Shown: positions 10,201 to 18,468 of the stretch, one piece after another
Numbering within the stretch: the first letter of the stretch is position 1
Layout of the letters: each line of letters begins with the position of its first letter
IMG/VR virus record: IMGVR_UViG_3300009161_000101
Location: 1 to 40,291 of that record
Origin: a virus
Reading direction: 5' to 3' (one strand)
DNA: 40,291 nt
Position numbers and translations under genes: made by a program
Notes under the pieces: generated by a model
Databases searched by the model: none
Told to the model about the DNA's origin: nothing
The model's input: only the letters and a program-made list of their open reading frames with translations

Positions 10201-10450
10201 AAATGCTGATTCTGTTAAAAAATATGGAGTACAAACATTTAATGCTTTTAATAATAAAAAATATTCAATGGGTGGACCCGTAACAAGAATGCCTTACTCA
10301 GCAGGAGGACTAGCATCATCAGCTAACTCTTTATATAATATTAATGTTACACTTAACGGATCAGATCTTGATGCAAATGATGTAGCAAGAGCAATTCATA
10401 GAGAAATGAAAATGCGTGAAATAGCCTCTGGAAGGAGTAGAAACATATGA
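4271..10450 (+). CDS. Tail tape measure protein
   Basis: 2059 residues, the longest gene here. It sets tail length and is ejected ahead of the DNA. Residues about 185-430 resemble the TP901-type tape measure core (QELVRLTKVYGG, IALAADIAATGKQG, then repeated short helices). Hydrophobic stretches occur at about 533-575 (ALGFLGMITAAAGPLIMLTG) and 1239-1325 (a Gly/Met-rich stretch, then LLGGLMAIGAAV), probable membrane-inserting segments. Residues about 1650-1780 form a charged coiled coil. Two copies of a SIPA-L/M-L-x-x-GE motif appear near residues 1178 and 1960 (DSIPALLEPGESVV; DSIPAMLSNGEYVI), a motif often seen in tape measures of phages of Gram-positive hosts. By the usual 0.15 nm per residue the tail would be roughly 300 nm, if unprocessed. 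I see no peptidase or lytic domain. The stop overlaps the next start (ATGA). Confidence 0.93.
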   Translation: MAEEQIVTNIVAKSDFSNLITDLNKVSSALTGLQDKLQATNKTLAAQVAVMNRSFAETMRSTGQFSTHFVSLSSDVEKFGSQLDKGQMKLGKFFQTYSQHVKTNGGLIRDLAKQQVQLQNSILQPLGRNAEGLMQYNVHIPRGLDVVKNKTAIAKQELMIMNKVIQEGAGQLINWGKNTQWAGRQLTVGLTVPIAAFGKASADAFKVADQELVRLTKVYGGIAATSSQELGKVRQDVIKTATEISKAYGRSFSDTIALAADIAATGKQGNELLGSVRETSRLAILGEVDRQDAMKATLAIQTAFKQNTEQLSESINFLNAVENQTSTTLNDLVEAIPKAGPIVKGLGGDVKDLALYLTAMREGGISASEGANALKSGLASLINPTKVAKGMFEGFGISLTDIVQRNAGDTTATILELQSALETLNPLQKQQALEQLFGKFQFARMNALFENLGKQGSQTLQVMDLMKASSQDLSNIAGRELSMVTESASGKYRRAIEGLKADLAGIGEQFLKINTTLINFVDGILKFAQSLPNPIKQALGFLGMITAAAGPLIMLTGVLGNFFGYIIKGASHFRAFFKGGEGWKLLTPEILAAQKAGNLVEQTFYSDAKAAAILKQAIASLSAEFGTLEQRAMSAAVAVNPAVSTVGGTTILAGSVNPSHPLVGKPGTRAAAHHNPRSGMSQSQRDSQTIHSVTPAPIPVNQKIGAVPQIFMGDNFPQYEGLTTVNKVSTGIVAGEAAKWHAMMGSLSMMTKQEVAALKKEIARTGTFSAEINSTFSQLLPAMTKLTSNAATESAAIVRELQSGKITVDAARIKIIAVNAELERLMAQTTSQVAAGLGRTANLTQVPLVNQPIVSNTGKSNIKEIFRPNRKASGILDKIAKTLGVRTWGGGYSTETTMPKKFAGGVAALGANLPKFANPRVAKQAAQYLRKFAERSRMIGGVKSTSNRSPRVGAESGAGLSYGEIYKRSSAIYKDPAYQAYGITPTKKLPGKDDEYLIHAMVPGFLRRTKSLSSKGSSGVISKDQYSDYNLELSKSVGSKESLQVLPTQFIKNRKGFNEGLRDGTATAADFRDVSGEDMVSLLLFLKDQKVPASEARLLAQKAAQVLNAKVRAQNGNITEALFGKMVNDSSRRAIRSGFHPKMTAVTNELATDPHMRNRGLIPTPFKNGVSQLPGYGGGDSIPALLEPGESVVTKTATSGNQNAITLMNQGYPIDRMLGFKNGVTNLKMPVRKYALGATAIQMIGGTAGWMGGQSLGSMAGGDMGGMIGGMAGSMMIPAMLSRTSKVADDTVPKLGRFKSALNAIVMLPGPVKLLGGLMAIGAAVKTVNDKINEHRQIINLAFGPSEDAAQRLGIKYNSLTNQLKDFAEQTKLSKANIEEYYAATQASGVPGLNLTIKQLKELKTTIEKDFPDYVSMFNKADPGEVIVKAQQLKAQLVAGGMGAEEATKKIYAMISVSDKANQAVQAIANSGFAAIKDKATAAVQSVKTFNALLKEGNTDQLSLSFDTVITSLQSAEKSLVGTKDAQGKLITEAEAFNLTLESISNKQMGNNKLNQQGVDALSKQNAVMGLIVNKSDTIQGAFAKMKLYLSGIDVDIKSMSSEMSILAAKAVGLATQNLVGGKYKTIADEITRLTTIGSSDKSVKAQQRIQTNLDDQIKKHQKIIDQIKEEADARVKGLERQNSTEDYNLQIKKLQIEYQERLASGDMSGAAQAQIDIQSLSSSRQKDLAVNAIRDKEAADIKAQEAIIEGLQKKIDGSQATIKKATDSADASLKKAAELQVTLNELVTATLNAANGTPDQKQLANLQTKLKGLGFKDIANSIGGQGPRIPYADDFRTQSTGIESIGKSALSEVINSNKELKTADAALLAYFTKSKFGQTGVTPTTLTLNKGTKYQSTGQFVQSSELAKSGVKPGKNGYVGQTFVGSDGSTYEITGDAGYYGLSVKKKMATGGFISGAGTGKSDSIPAMLSNGEYVINADSVKKYGVQTFNAFNNKKYSMGGPVTRMPYSAGGLASSANSLYNINVTLNGSDLDANDVARAIHREMKMREIASGRSRNI

Positions 10451-10920
10451 GTATAGTAACAATGCCCAGAGGATCTATTCTTCAAATTCAAGGGTATGAT
10501 GCATCTGCAAATGGCGGGGATGGATCATTAAAATATAACAAGGTTTCAGAGCACAACAGATCTCAATTTGACATTTCAAGTGAGCGTATTGAAAGACAAC
10601 AAAGAATGTCTAATGGAACACTTAGAAAATATTTTGTGGCAGATAAAAAGACATTTACCTTATCTTGGGACATGCTACCATCATATAGAACGTTAACAGT
10701 TGATGGCGCATGGGGAGCAGAAGATTTAAGAACATTTTATAGCAGTGCCCAAGGACAATCATCATTTAATATTAGAGTGAATTTAGCAAAAAACGGAACC
10801 AATCAGGAATCAGCAAACTATGAAGAGTACGTAGTTGTATTTAGCAACTGCAACTTTACGGTATTAAAAAGAGGTATGCAGCCATTTTGGAATGTATCAA
10901 TAACACTGGTAGAGGTCTAA
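10447..10920 (+). CDS. Distal-tail-type minor tail protein
   Basis: 157-residue beta-rich protein immediately after the tape measure, coupled by an ATGA overlap. Position and size fit the first tail-tip component that joins the tube to the hub. Visible features are a repeated strand pattern (FTLSWDMLPSYRTLTVDG; WNVSITLVEV) and a Gly-Asn-rich front (ILQIQGYDASANGGDG). The C-terminal NFTVLKRGMQPFWNVSITL hairpin is like the ends of tube-like proteins, so it may be a distal tube ring. I do not recognise a named family with confidence. Confidence 0.55.
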   Translation: MSIVTMPRGSILQIQGYDASANGGDGSLKYNKVSEHNRSQFDISSERIERQQRMSNGTLRKYFVADKKTFTLSWDMLPSYRTLTVDGAWGAEDLRTFYSSAQGQSSFNIRVNLAKNGTNQESANYEEYVVVFSNCNFTVLKRGMQPFWNVSITLVEV

Positions 10921-10921
10921 A

Positions 10922-12955
10922 ATGATAACAGCTTCAACTAATTTAAAGAATACTCTTTATAACAATACTAACATTCAAATAGACTCAGGATGCTATATTG
11001 AATATAATATGAACCACATGCTAGATAATATTTCTGCAACAAACAATATTGCCGATTCGGCATACACAGGTCAAATTACTAATGCAATAGGACAAGCATC
11101 TTGGCCTTCAAGCCGACCAAACCCTTATAAAAAATTATTTCCCGTAGACTCACTAATAAAACCTTTTAGGCCTTTAAGCTCAGGAATTAAATATTTTATC
11201 ATGGCAGATGCCGATACATACACAAATTCATTTTCACCGTACAGGTCTGTGAAGTATCCAGACAATCAACCTAGAATATACTATCCAGGAGTAGAAACTT
11301 TTTATAAGTATTGGGTTACTCCAATAAATACGGGAGCAAATGTAACAATAAATTATGCTACATCTGGAACAAAGTATGCTCTTACAAATAAAGTTGTATT
11401 AAGGTTTGAAAAAAATCACACGCTTCCATCCACCTATACAGTAGTAGTAACTAAGTCAGATAATACTCAGGTTACAATTGCAAGCGCATTGTCAACTCCT
11501 TCCGATGGGAATGTATCTTTATCTTATAATGGAACATCATGGACATCAAGCCCACTACCAGAGCCAACATCTTTTGGAACACCAATATCAATTAAATCTG
11601 TTACAGTTACAACTCCAAGCGCTGGGGCAGGGAAAATAATTGGTCTTATAGAGATCTCAGCAAGATGGGTAAAAGATATATCATCAGATGTAGTATCATT
11701 TGAAATAAATAAAGAATCTTCATCCAGCTCAGAAGACATACTGCCAGTTGGAAAAGTAACCGCTAATAGTTTAAGCGTAAGTTTAGCAAAATTTAATCAA
11801 ACAGCACCGCAATATATTTCCTATAATAGGACCTCAACGCTAGATAGTTCATTAACATATATATATAAAAATGCAATAATTAATCCGTATTTTAAAATAT
11901 ACCATTCAAATGGAGCAATTACTGAAGGATCTAAAAAGTACGACAAAATATCTCAAGGGTATTATTATGTAGACAACTGGGACATAGATAGCTACGGGGA
12001 GTCAACAGTAACTGCATTAGACAACACTAAGTATTTAATGGAAACCGTGGCACCAGATATTCTTTGCGAGTACTACCCAGCCACAGCCGTAATTAGAAGA
12101 CTACTAGACTCAGTAGGATTTACAAACTATTCTTTTAATTTAACATCTGATACAGATAATTCTATACCATTTATTAATTATTTTTGGACAGATGGAAGCA
12201 AGACTGTGTGGGAAAATATTCAAGAAATATGTAGAGACATACAGATGAATGCTGTAGTGGACGAAAACAATATACTGCAATTTTATAGTAGAAACTATAT
12301 GTATTCAAGAACTGAAAAGTCTTGGAATTTTTATTATGAAAAAGACGGTACATATTTGCCAAACATAGCTAGCTTTAATCAGAAAGAAATAGCATCAGCA
12401 AATCAAGTTAAAGTTCTTTGGTCTACCCCAATATCATCTAGCTATCTAGGCGCATCTGGTCCCCTGTGGCAGTCACCAACCTCATATTTAATTGCTGGAG
12501 GACTAAAAGAAACTCTAACTTCAAGTAGTGCTAAAATAATATTAGATTTAGGAACTTTAGATAAGTACAGCAAGTTTCAATCAGGATTTAATTTTAATGG
12601 ATACTTCATGATAGACTCAGAAATAATAGAGTTTGATGCAATAGGTTACCAGTATATTCCAAAAGAACTAACCCCTTCTACAATTTATGACGCATTAACA
12701 GAAACAAACGTTTCAAATAATGGATCAAACTTTATAAATATTTGGATAGAGAACTCAGCAGATGTAAATAAATATAGAAATTTTTCAAAAGTAGGAACCG
12801 CAGACATAAACTCAGAAATTTACTTTAAGCCAAATGGAGCATACAGGGTTAAAACAAGAGGAGCCCTGGGAACAACAGCCGCTGCACATAATGCTAGTGG
12901 TGTGCCATCAACAGAATATTTTTGGACTGGAACTTTGGTGACGCAAAATGCGTGA
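10922..12955 (+). CDS. Tail hub-like minor tail protein (N-terminal half of hub?)
   Basis: 677-residue structural protein. Residues about 90-250 look like a beta-sandwich (carbohydrate-binding-like: NKVVLRFEKNHTLPSTYTVV; SIKSVTVTTPSAGAGKIIG). From about 390 onwards is a segment like tail hub / Tal-type proteins: PATAVIRRLLDSVGF, then TVWENIQEICRDIQMNAVVD followed by ENNILQFYSR. This helix plus 'D-E-N-x-I/L-x-F' pattern is typical of hub domains that evaluate a tip complex. It overlaps the next gene by 8 nt in a different frame. Because the hub C-terminal signature occurs in the following gene, the hub may be split over two polypeptides. No peptidase motif seen. Confidence 0.6.
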   Translation: MITASTNLKNTLYNNTNIQIDSGCYIEYNMNHMLDNISATNNIADSAYTGQITNAIGQASWPSSRPNPYKKLFPVDSLIKPFRPLSSGIKYFIMADADTYTNSFSPYRSVKYPDNQPRIYYPGVETFYKYWVTPINTGANVTINYATSGTKYALTNKVVLRFEKNHTLPSTYTVVVTKSDNTQVTIASALSTPSDGNVSLSYNGTSWTSSPLPEPTSFGTPISIKSVTVTTPSAGAGKIIGLIEISARWVKDISSDVVSFEINKESSSSSEDILPVGKVTANSLSVSLAKFNQTAPQYISYNRTSTLDSSLTYIYKNAIINPYFKIYHSNGAITEGSKKYDKISQGYYYVDNWDIDSYGESTVTALDNTKYLMETVAPDILCEYYPATAVIRRLLDSVGFTNYSFNLTSDTDNSIPFINYFWTDGSKTVWENIQEICRDIQMNAVVDENNILQFYSRNYMYSRTEKSWNFYYEKDGTYLPNIASFNQKEIASANQVKVLWSTPISSSYLGASGPLWQSPTSYLIAGGLKETLTSSSAKIILDLGTLDKYSKFQSGFNFNGYFMIDSEIIEFDAIGYQYIPKELTPSTIYDALTETNVSNNGSNFINIWIENSADVNKYRNFSKVGTADINSEIYFKPNGAYRVKTRGALGTTAAAHNASGVPSTEYFWTGTLVTQNA

Positions 12956-14657
12956 CATATATCCAATCGGAGGGTCATATACTCAACTAGCATTTGTTAA
13001 AAATTTAGTAATAAAACCATTATCGTACACTTCAGTAGAAATAAATATAGATACCTACGAATGGTCTGTTAATCCAACATCGTACAGCATTTATATACAA
13101 AAAAAGATATACTCTGGCGGGGTATGGGTAAACGACCCGTCATCTGCAGAAGTTTCATTAAGCAAAAATGCCGATCCTTTTGTTATTGATAATTTAATCA
13201 TGGGAGCAACCTATGATTTTCAAGTAGTGCCATATCTAAATTCAAACATGGGCTACGGAATACAGCAAAAAGATTACACAATGCCAACTGATGGAATTTC
13301 CATACAAACGCTTTCATCTACTCCAAAAGATTTTAAAGTGGCAAAATCATACATGGCTTTATCTGTTACAGAGCAAGACTACTTGGCAAAAAGATACGCT
13401 ATTGCTTTTAGAGAATTTCCAGCTATCGTTGTTCCAACAACAAAAACAGTTTCTCAGGTAAATGGAAATGAATACAACGTGGGATACTTTTCGTATGGCA
13501 CTAGTTTAATTTTAGACAATACTGTTGAAAATCCAAATCAGATGGGAGGTCTAGGATTTTTTGTAAATAGTTTGGGGCAAACTGGATATTATATTTTAAT
13601 AGAATCCACATCTTCCGCAGCAGCAGCAGATAAAAAATCAGTAAGAATTGTTAAGTTTGTAGGAAATAAAGTAAAGCCATTAAAAGAAATTGGAACAAGA
13701 ACAGAGTCTACAGTAGAAGGAATCTATGGCGGAAGAATATATAATATTGATGTAAAAGTAAAAATAGAAAATAGAGTAGTAAATATTGATGCTTATATAA
13801 ATGGCTATAAGGTTAGCTATCAAGATTCAACGGTTAAAACAGCAAGTAAGGTTGCCCTACTAGAAACATCTATTCTTGCACCAACTAATAAAGTTGCAGT
13901 TATATGTGGCCGTGGCGAAGTTGCATTTGATTATGTTTACGGAAATGAATTAAAAGATTATCAGTACGTAGATGCAAGCTTTGATGTAAATCTATATCAA
14001 GGTCAATTTGGAAACGATTTAATTAATACTTCATTTGGAGACCTTTCATATATGGGCAATTATTCTCAAGATGAGATAGCAATTGGAAACAAAAAGCTAA
14101 CCGCCCTAGACGAGTTTGGAACAGTCGTAAGAGAAATTTTAAAGGTAGATGTTAAATACGACACAAGGCCGTCATATCCAATTAAATGGAGTACTGGTAT
14201 AAATAAATATGCAAGTCTTATTGGTCAAAAAGTATCTAACTTTGGAGCACAAGCATATATATTAAATAATACATCTACCAGCATACCAATATCAAATGGA
14301 CTTGAAGCAAGCCTTTATATATATGGAAATACGCTAGGAAGTTCTGGGGAGCTAGAATATAAAACAGACGGGCTAAATGATTACGCAACTGCAGAGCCAG
14401 TTATATTTCAATCTTCATGGCTTCAAAACGAAGCGGACGTAAAAGCCCTTGCCTTATGGATTAAAAGTAATGTTATTAATAAAGGAAAATTAATAGATAT
14501 GTCCATATTTGGAAACCCACTTATTTCGGTAGGAGACATAGTTGGAATTAAATACTCTTACCATGGATTAGCGGGAACAGAAAATTTTATAGTAACCAAT
14601 GTAAAGCATTCCTATTCTCAAGGATTGGAGACCCAAATAACCTGTCGAACCTTATAG
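12948..14657 (+). CDS. Minor tail protein with FN3-like, lectin-like and hub C-terminal regions
   Basis: 569 residues. Residues about 15-110 resemble a fibronectin type III fold (TSVEINIDTYEWSVNPTSYS; ATYDFQVVPYLNSNMGYG). Residues about 125-345 look like a concanavalin/LamG-type jelly roll (VGYFSYGTSLILDN; GLGFFVNSLGQTGYYI; YNIDVKVKIENRVVNIDAYI), possibly glycan-binding. The C-terminus (about 480-569) has the hub pattern: ADVKALALWIKSNV, then a GNPLISVGDIVGIKY strand pair and VTNVKHSYSQGLETQIT. Together with the upstream gene it probably builds the tail tip. The gene ends 20 nt before the next one, where a promoter lies. Domain boundaries are estimates. Confidence 0.6.
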   Translation: MRDIYPIGGSYTQLAFVKNLVIKPLSYTSVEINIDTYEWSVNPTSYSIYIQKKIYSGGVWVNDPSSAEVSLSKNADPFVIDNLIMGATYDFQVVPYLNSNMGYGIQQKDYTMPTDGISIQTLSSTPKDFKVAKSYMALSVTEQDYLAKRYAIAFREFPAIVVPTTKTVSQVNGNEYNVGYFSYGTSLILDNTVENPNQMGGLGFFVNSLGQTGYYILIESTSSAAAADKKSVRIVKFVGNKVKPLKEIGTRTESTVEGIYGGRIYNIDVKVKIENRVVNIDAYINGYKVSYQDSTVKTASKVALLETSILAPTNKVAVICGRGEVAFDYVYGNELKDYQYVDASFDVNLYQGQFGNDLINTSFGDLSYMGNYSQDEIAIGNKKLTALDEFGTVVREILKVDVKYDTRPSYPIKWSTGINKYASLIGQKVSNFGAQAYILNNTSTSIPISNGLEASLYIYGNTLGSSGELEYKTDGLNDYATAEPVIFQSSWLQNEADVKALALWIKSNVINKGKLIDMSIFGNPLISVGDIVGIKYSYHGLAGTENFIVTNVKHSYSQGLETQITCRTL

Positions 14658-14663
14658 GCGAAA

Positions 14664-14672
14664 TGGTATAAT
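14664..14672 (+). promoter_or_regulatory. Extended -10 promoter, likely leaderless transcript
   Basis: TGG followed by perfect TATAAT (14667-14672), with the ATG of the next gene only 5 nt after the -10. The transcription start would fall on or next to that ATG, so the mRNA would be leaderless. No good -35 is present at 16-18 nt (GTCGAA/TGTCGA), compatible with an extended -10 promoter. Confidence 0.6.
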
Positions 14673-14677
14673 AAAAT

Positions 14678-15478
14678 ATGGCTAAAAATATTAGAACAGA
14701 CATTAAGGATATTACTAGAGGGTCAGTAATAGCGCTCCCAGTAGACCACCCAGACGCTATACATTTACATCCAAATGATTATATTGCAATTAAAGGTGGG
14801 TCAATAGACTATTCTAAATATTTAAACTCTAATCCATATGCCTACATATCCACCCCAGACACATTAGAAAATCAAGATATTTTGGCGGGAGACCCAATAA
14901 CAATAGATGAAATGTTAGACATTCCATCATTAAGCGATATAGAAAGCGTTGTTTATGAGCCATATTATGACACTGTTTCTAAATTGCAAAAAGTTAGAGC
15001 ATTAATTAAAATTAGAAACTCTAGTAAAAACCCAACCAATATTGCAGGTGTAGACACAAGAATATTTAACCCTAGTACAGTAGTGCCAGTTGTTTTAAAT
15101 ACAAGCACTACAAAGTCCGTAGAATTTATTACTCCGTCTCCAGGCATTCCAAGTGTTGTATTTAAAAGAGATTCAACTGCAATTGCATGGGGCTGGGACA
15201 ATGTTTCTGGACTTGGATCATATTCTTCTGTATCGTATGAATGGATAATTAGTTCATCAAGCGGAGCCTCAGCAGCAACATTAGATAGCGGAACATTAAC
15301 ATACTCAACATCTACAAGTAAACAAATAGGAATTGGTGGAAGCATAAAGCAATATAGAGTAAGCTCTAGAGATGGAAATACTAGCGCTACATCTTCACCA
15401 AGATGGCTAAGAGTAAGGGCAGTTGTAGTAGGAACAAATGGTACTACATATAGGTCTAGTTACTCTACACCAATTTAA
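14678..15478 (+). CDS. Minor tail protein with FN3-like C-terminal half
   Basis: 266 residues. The N-terminal 100 residues are a mixed segment containing VIALPVDHPDAIHLHPNDYI, then DEMLDIPSLSDIESVVYEPY; the C-terminal 120 residues resemble a fibronectin type III domain (FKRDSTAIAWGWDNVSGLGS, SYEWIISSSSG, then RWLRVRAVVVGTNGT). It lies between the hub genes and the fibre genes and ends 10 nt before the next start. The gene appears to be read from a leaderless transcript because a TATAAT lies just upstream and no Shine-Dalgarno is present. Role in the tail tip is inferred from context only. Confidence 0.55.
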   Translation: MAKNIRTDIKDITRGSVIALPVDHPDAIHLHPNDYIAIKGGSIDYSKYLNSNPYAYISTPDTLENQDILAGDPITIDEMLDIPSLSDIESVVYEPYYDTVSKLQKVRALIKIRNSSKNPTNIAGVDTRIFNPSTVVPVVLNTSTTKSVEFITPSPGIPSVVFKRDSTAIAWGWDNVSGLGSYSSVSYEWIISSSSGASAATLDSGTLTYSTSTSKQIGIGGSIKQYRVSSRDGNTSATSSPRWLRVRAVVVGTNGTTYRSSYSTPI

Positions 15479-15488
15479 TAGGAGAATA

Positions 15489-16559
15489 ATGATAACAAAA
15501 TTTGGAAAAAGATTTTTAACCGATCAAATGGCTGGTAACGTATCTGCCTTAAATAAAGATATTGCCATAGGAATTGATTACACCGCAGATACTGAAAATG
15601 ATACTAGACTTGGGTTTGAGTTCTACAGAGTTCCAGTGTCATTTGGAACTACAGATATACAAACACTAAACGGAGTCACATCATACTCAGTAATTTTTAA
15701 AGCAACAATTCCACAAGATGTTGAAGGTCACATTAACGAGATAGGTCTTTATCCATCAACAAGGTCTTCAATAAATAACTTTGACAGTAAATTTATAACA
15801 GATTTTGCAACCTACACAGACTGGACAGACACAGACGGATTTAAATCAGACTATTTAACTGGAAGTCAAAGAATTGGAAACACTATACTACTTATGCAAT
15901 CAGCTGCAACTTCTGCAAACGAATATATTCAAAACACAGTTAATTTAGATTTATCTGGATATAGCGCTAATGATACTTTAAGATTGGCATATTACAAACA
16001 AGATGCAAATTTAGCATCTATAAAAATTAGATTCTATAGCTCAGACACAGAATATTTTGAAAAAGTAATTACACCAGCATCTGGGACTGGAAACAAATTA
16101 ACTGCAGATATCCCAATGTCAGAAATTTTTAATGGGGCAACAGCTGTAGCACCAGATAAGTCATCTATTATAAAAATAGGAATAACTATAACCCCATCTG
16201 CAGGGCAAACAACTTACGTTGGATTTGATGGATTAAGAATAAATGATGAAGATACATTTGATCCAAACTTTGGATTAATTGGAAGATCTGTCGTATCTAC
16301 AACAACTACAGTGTCTGGAGTATCTGGGCAAAGTACTATAACGGTAGGCTCTGTTAATAATTTATTTATAGGACAACCTGTATCTGGAACTGGAATAGCG
16401 ACAGGTGCTTTAATTAGCAGCATATCAGATAAAACAATTACCCTTTCATTAAACAATACAGGAACAGTTTCTGGAAGTGGAACTTTTTATGGAATTAAAA
16501 AACTTGCTGGAAGATCTTTGGATCTTGAGTATAAGTTAGATTTGGACTGGAATATCTAG
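15489..16559 (+). CDS. Tail fibre / tail-tip protein
   Basis: 356 residues from the ATG at 15489, chosen because GGAGAA (15481-15486) precedes it; an upstream in-frame start at 15438 would overlap the previous gene and lacks a Shine-Dalgarno. The front (ITKFGKRFLTDQMAGNVSAL, then IAIGIDYTADTENDTRLGFE) and the HINEIGLYP motif are the usual pattern of tail fibre attachment domains ('NEIGLY' type). Residues about 100-260 form a beta-sandwich like a carbohydrate-binding module (NTVNLDLSGYSANDTLRLAY; IKIGITITPSAGQTTYVGFD). It is followed by the fibre genes. Exact part in the tail is not known. Confidence 0.6.
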   Translation: MITKFGKRFLTDQMAGNVSALNKDIAIGIDYTADTENDTRLGFEFYRVPVSFGTTDIQTLNGVTSYSVIFKATIPQDVEGHINEIGLYPSTRSSINNFDSKFITDFATYTDWTDTDGFKSDYLTGSQRIGNTILLMQSAATSANEYIQNTVNLDLSGYSANDTLRLAYYKQDANLASIKIRFYSSDTEYFEKVITPASGTGNKLTADIPMSEIFNGATAVAPDKSSIIKIGITITPSAGQTTYVGFDGLRINDEDTFDPNFGLIGRSVVSTTTTVSGVSGQSTITVGSVNNLFIGQPVSGTGIATGALISSISDKTITLSLNNTGTVSGSGTFYGIKKLAGRSLDLEYKLDLDWNI

Positions 16560-16560
16560 G

Positions 16561-18468
16561 ATGGCAGCATATCAAGATTTGTTAAAAGATAACTCCGTTG
16601 CAGTTGAAAACGGAAATTATTTTATTGTAACAGTAACAGATCTTGATTTAAATGAAACTTACCCAATTCAATTTAGATGGAAATATCAAGATGGAACGTA
16701 TGGATTGTGGGGAGCTACTAAAATTTTAACAACCCCTGGAGAAACAGTACCAGGAAGACCAAATTTAGGAATTACAGATGTTGTTGGAGATCAGGGATTT
16801 ATTAAAATTACTTGGAACGGAAATGATAGTTCTGGTAAGCCGATTTCTAATATAGATAGAGTAGACATTTATATTGATGGTGCTCCATTTGATGCAACAA
16901 AACCAGCGGCAAGTTTTAAAACTGCTGGTACACAAACTATAACAGCACCAGCTGGACAATATATAGTTGCGTTGTATGCAGTAACAAATTACGGGGGCAC
17001 TTCTCCAGTAAGTTATTCAAGATCAGTAACTGTAACGGGACAAGCAGAAACAATAGTAAACCCAGAAGACCCATATGCACCAACAGTAACCGCTGGCTTA
17101 GCATCTTTAATTGTAGAATGGAATGGTAAAAAGTCAGATGGTGAAGGTGGGTATACAAATTTTACAAAAGGATCTTTTGCGGGAGCAAAAGTATTTATTG
17201 GTACCACTGCAGATTTTGTTACAAGTGATAACAATTGGGTACATACATTAAACTTTGCAAACGGATCTAATAAGGTTTCAATAGGAGTAGGCACAGTTAT
17301 TAATAAATCTACTGGTGCTACATTACAATATGGAGTTCCTTATTATATAAAAATAGACACAATTAATTCTAATAATTTATCCAACGGACAACCAGTATCA
17401 GCAAGCGGAAACCCAATAACAGTAGATATGCTTCCTGCAAGCGAAATTAAAACAGGATTCCTGGACGCAGATGCTTATATTAAAGCTGGCGCAAATGGTG
17501 GAGCAAGAGTTGAAATAGGTGGATCTACTACACCATTAGTTATTTATGGAACAGATGGAACAACAGAATTATTAAAATTTACTGGAGGGTCTACAGGAAC
17601 ATTAGCAATTAAAGGCTCTGGAACATTTACTGGAAATCTTTCTATTGGAACAGGCAATACAGTTTTCAAAGCAGAGCCAGCAACTGGAATATGGCTAGGA
17701 AATGCTAACTACGCAGATGCAGATTTTAGAGTATCAACTAATGGTGTATTAAGAGCAAAAGCTGGAGAAATTGGTGGATGGGAAATAACAGGAAGTTATT
17801 TACAAAATACTGCAGGTACATTTCAAATAAATAGCAATTTGTCTACAATGTATTTAGGAAGCCCAGATTCAAGTCACATAAGATTTACTCCTTCACAAAT
17901 TGCACATTATAGTGGAGCGGGATCACTTAGTAATAAATTTACTTTAACAACAGCAACTGGTGCACTAACTTTATCTGGAACAATTACTGGTTCTAACATA
18001 TATGGCTCTAAAATTACTGCAGCATCTTCTGAAAGTGGAAAAAGAACTGTTTTAGATTCAACAACAAATGCAATATCTTTTTATGATAATAGTAATGCAG
18101 TAGGTCATATTTCTCCTTCTACTGGTGGTTTAATTTTTACTTCTGGCGCCAGCGCAGTAGACACAAGAGTAAATGGGTCTTATCCTAGATTTGAAATGAG
18201 AAGTAATTATGGATTTATATTTGAAACTGGTGGGTGGGATAATAATTATTACGGAGGGTTTCAAGTAACTTCTGAAAATTATGGTACTAATAAAGTTTAT
18301 ACAGATTTACAAATTTATGGAAATACTAGAGTGTATGATAGTTTACAAATTCAAAGCGCAAGACCAATAGCAGCTATATCAAACTCAATATTTGGCGGAG
18401 CAACTTATATAAATTCTAGCTGGCCTTCTTCTCAAGAAGGACTTATAATGCTAGTATACAATCCATAA
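16561..18468 (+). CDS. Tail fibre with FN3-like and beta-helical regions
   Basis: 635 residues. Two fibronectin-III-like segments lie at about 60-165 (RPNLGITDVVGDQGFIKITW) and 165-290 (VTAGLASLIVEWNGKKS), followed by a linker (ITVDMLPASEIKTGFLDADA) into a repetitive, Gly/Thr-rich region with the alternation typical of triple-stranded beta-helical fibres (VFKAEPATGIWLGNANYADA; GVLRAKAGEIGGWEITGSYL). 'GEIGGW' is a motif common in central fibre proteins. The stop overlaps the next start as TAATG, so it is coupled to the next fibre gene. Host specificity is probably set by this protein, the 704-residue neighbour, or both. Confidence 0.68.
   Translation: MAAYQDLLKDNSVAVENGNYFIVTVTDLDLNETYPIQFRWKYQDGTYGLWGATKILTTPGETVPGRPNLGITDVVGDQGFIKITWNGNDSSGKPISNIDRVDIYIDGAPFDATKPAASFKTAGTQTITAPAGQYIVALYAVTNYGGTSPVSYSRSVTVTGQAETIVNPEDPYAPTVTAGLASLIVEWNGKKSDGEGGYTNFTKGSFAGAKVFIGTTADFVTSDNNWVHTLNFANGSNKVSIGVGTVINKSTGATLQYGVPYYIKIDTINSNNLSNGQPVSASGNPITVDMLPASEIKTGFLDADAYIKAGANGGARVEIGGSTTPLVIYGTDGTTELLKFTGGSTGTLAIKGSGTFTGNLSIGTGNTVFKAEPATGIWLGNANYADADFRVSTNGVLRAKAGEIGGWEITGSYLQNTAGTFQINSNLSTMYLGSPDSSHIRFTPSQIAHYSGAGSLSNKFTLTTATGALTLSGTITGSNIYGSKITAASSESGKRTVLDSTTNAISFYDNSNAVGHISPSTGGLIFTSGASAVDTRVNGSYPRFEMRSNYGFIFETGGWDNNYYGGFQVTSENYGTNKVYTDLQIYGNTRVYDSLQIQSARPIAAISNSIFGGATYINSSWPSSQEGLIMLVYNP

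Noticed and set aside
15438-15488. Upstream in-frame start for the 15489 fibre gene
   Set aside because: It overlaps the previous gene and has no Shine-Dalgarno; GGAGAA before ATG 15489 decides the start.
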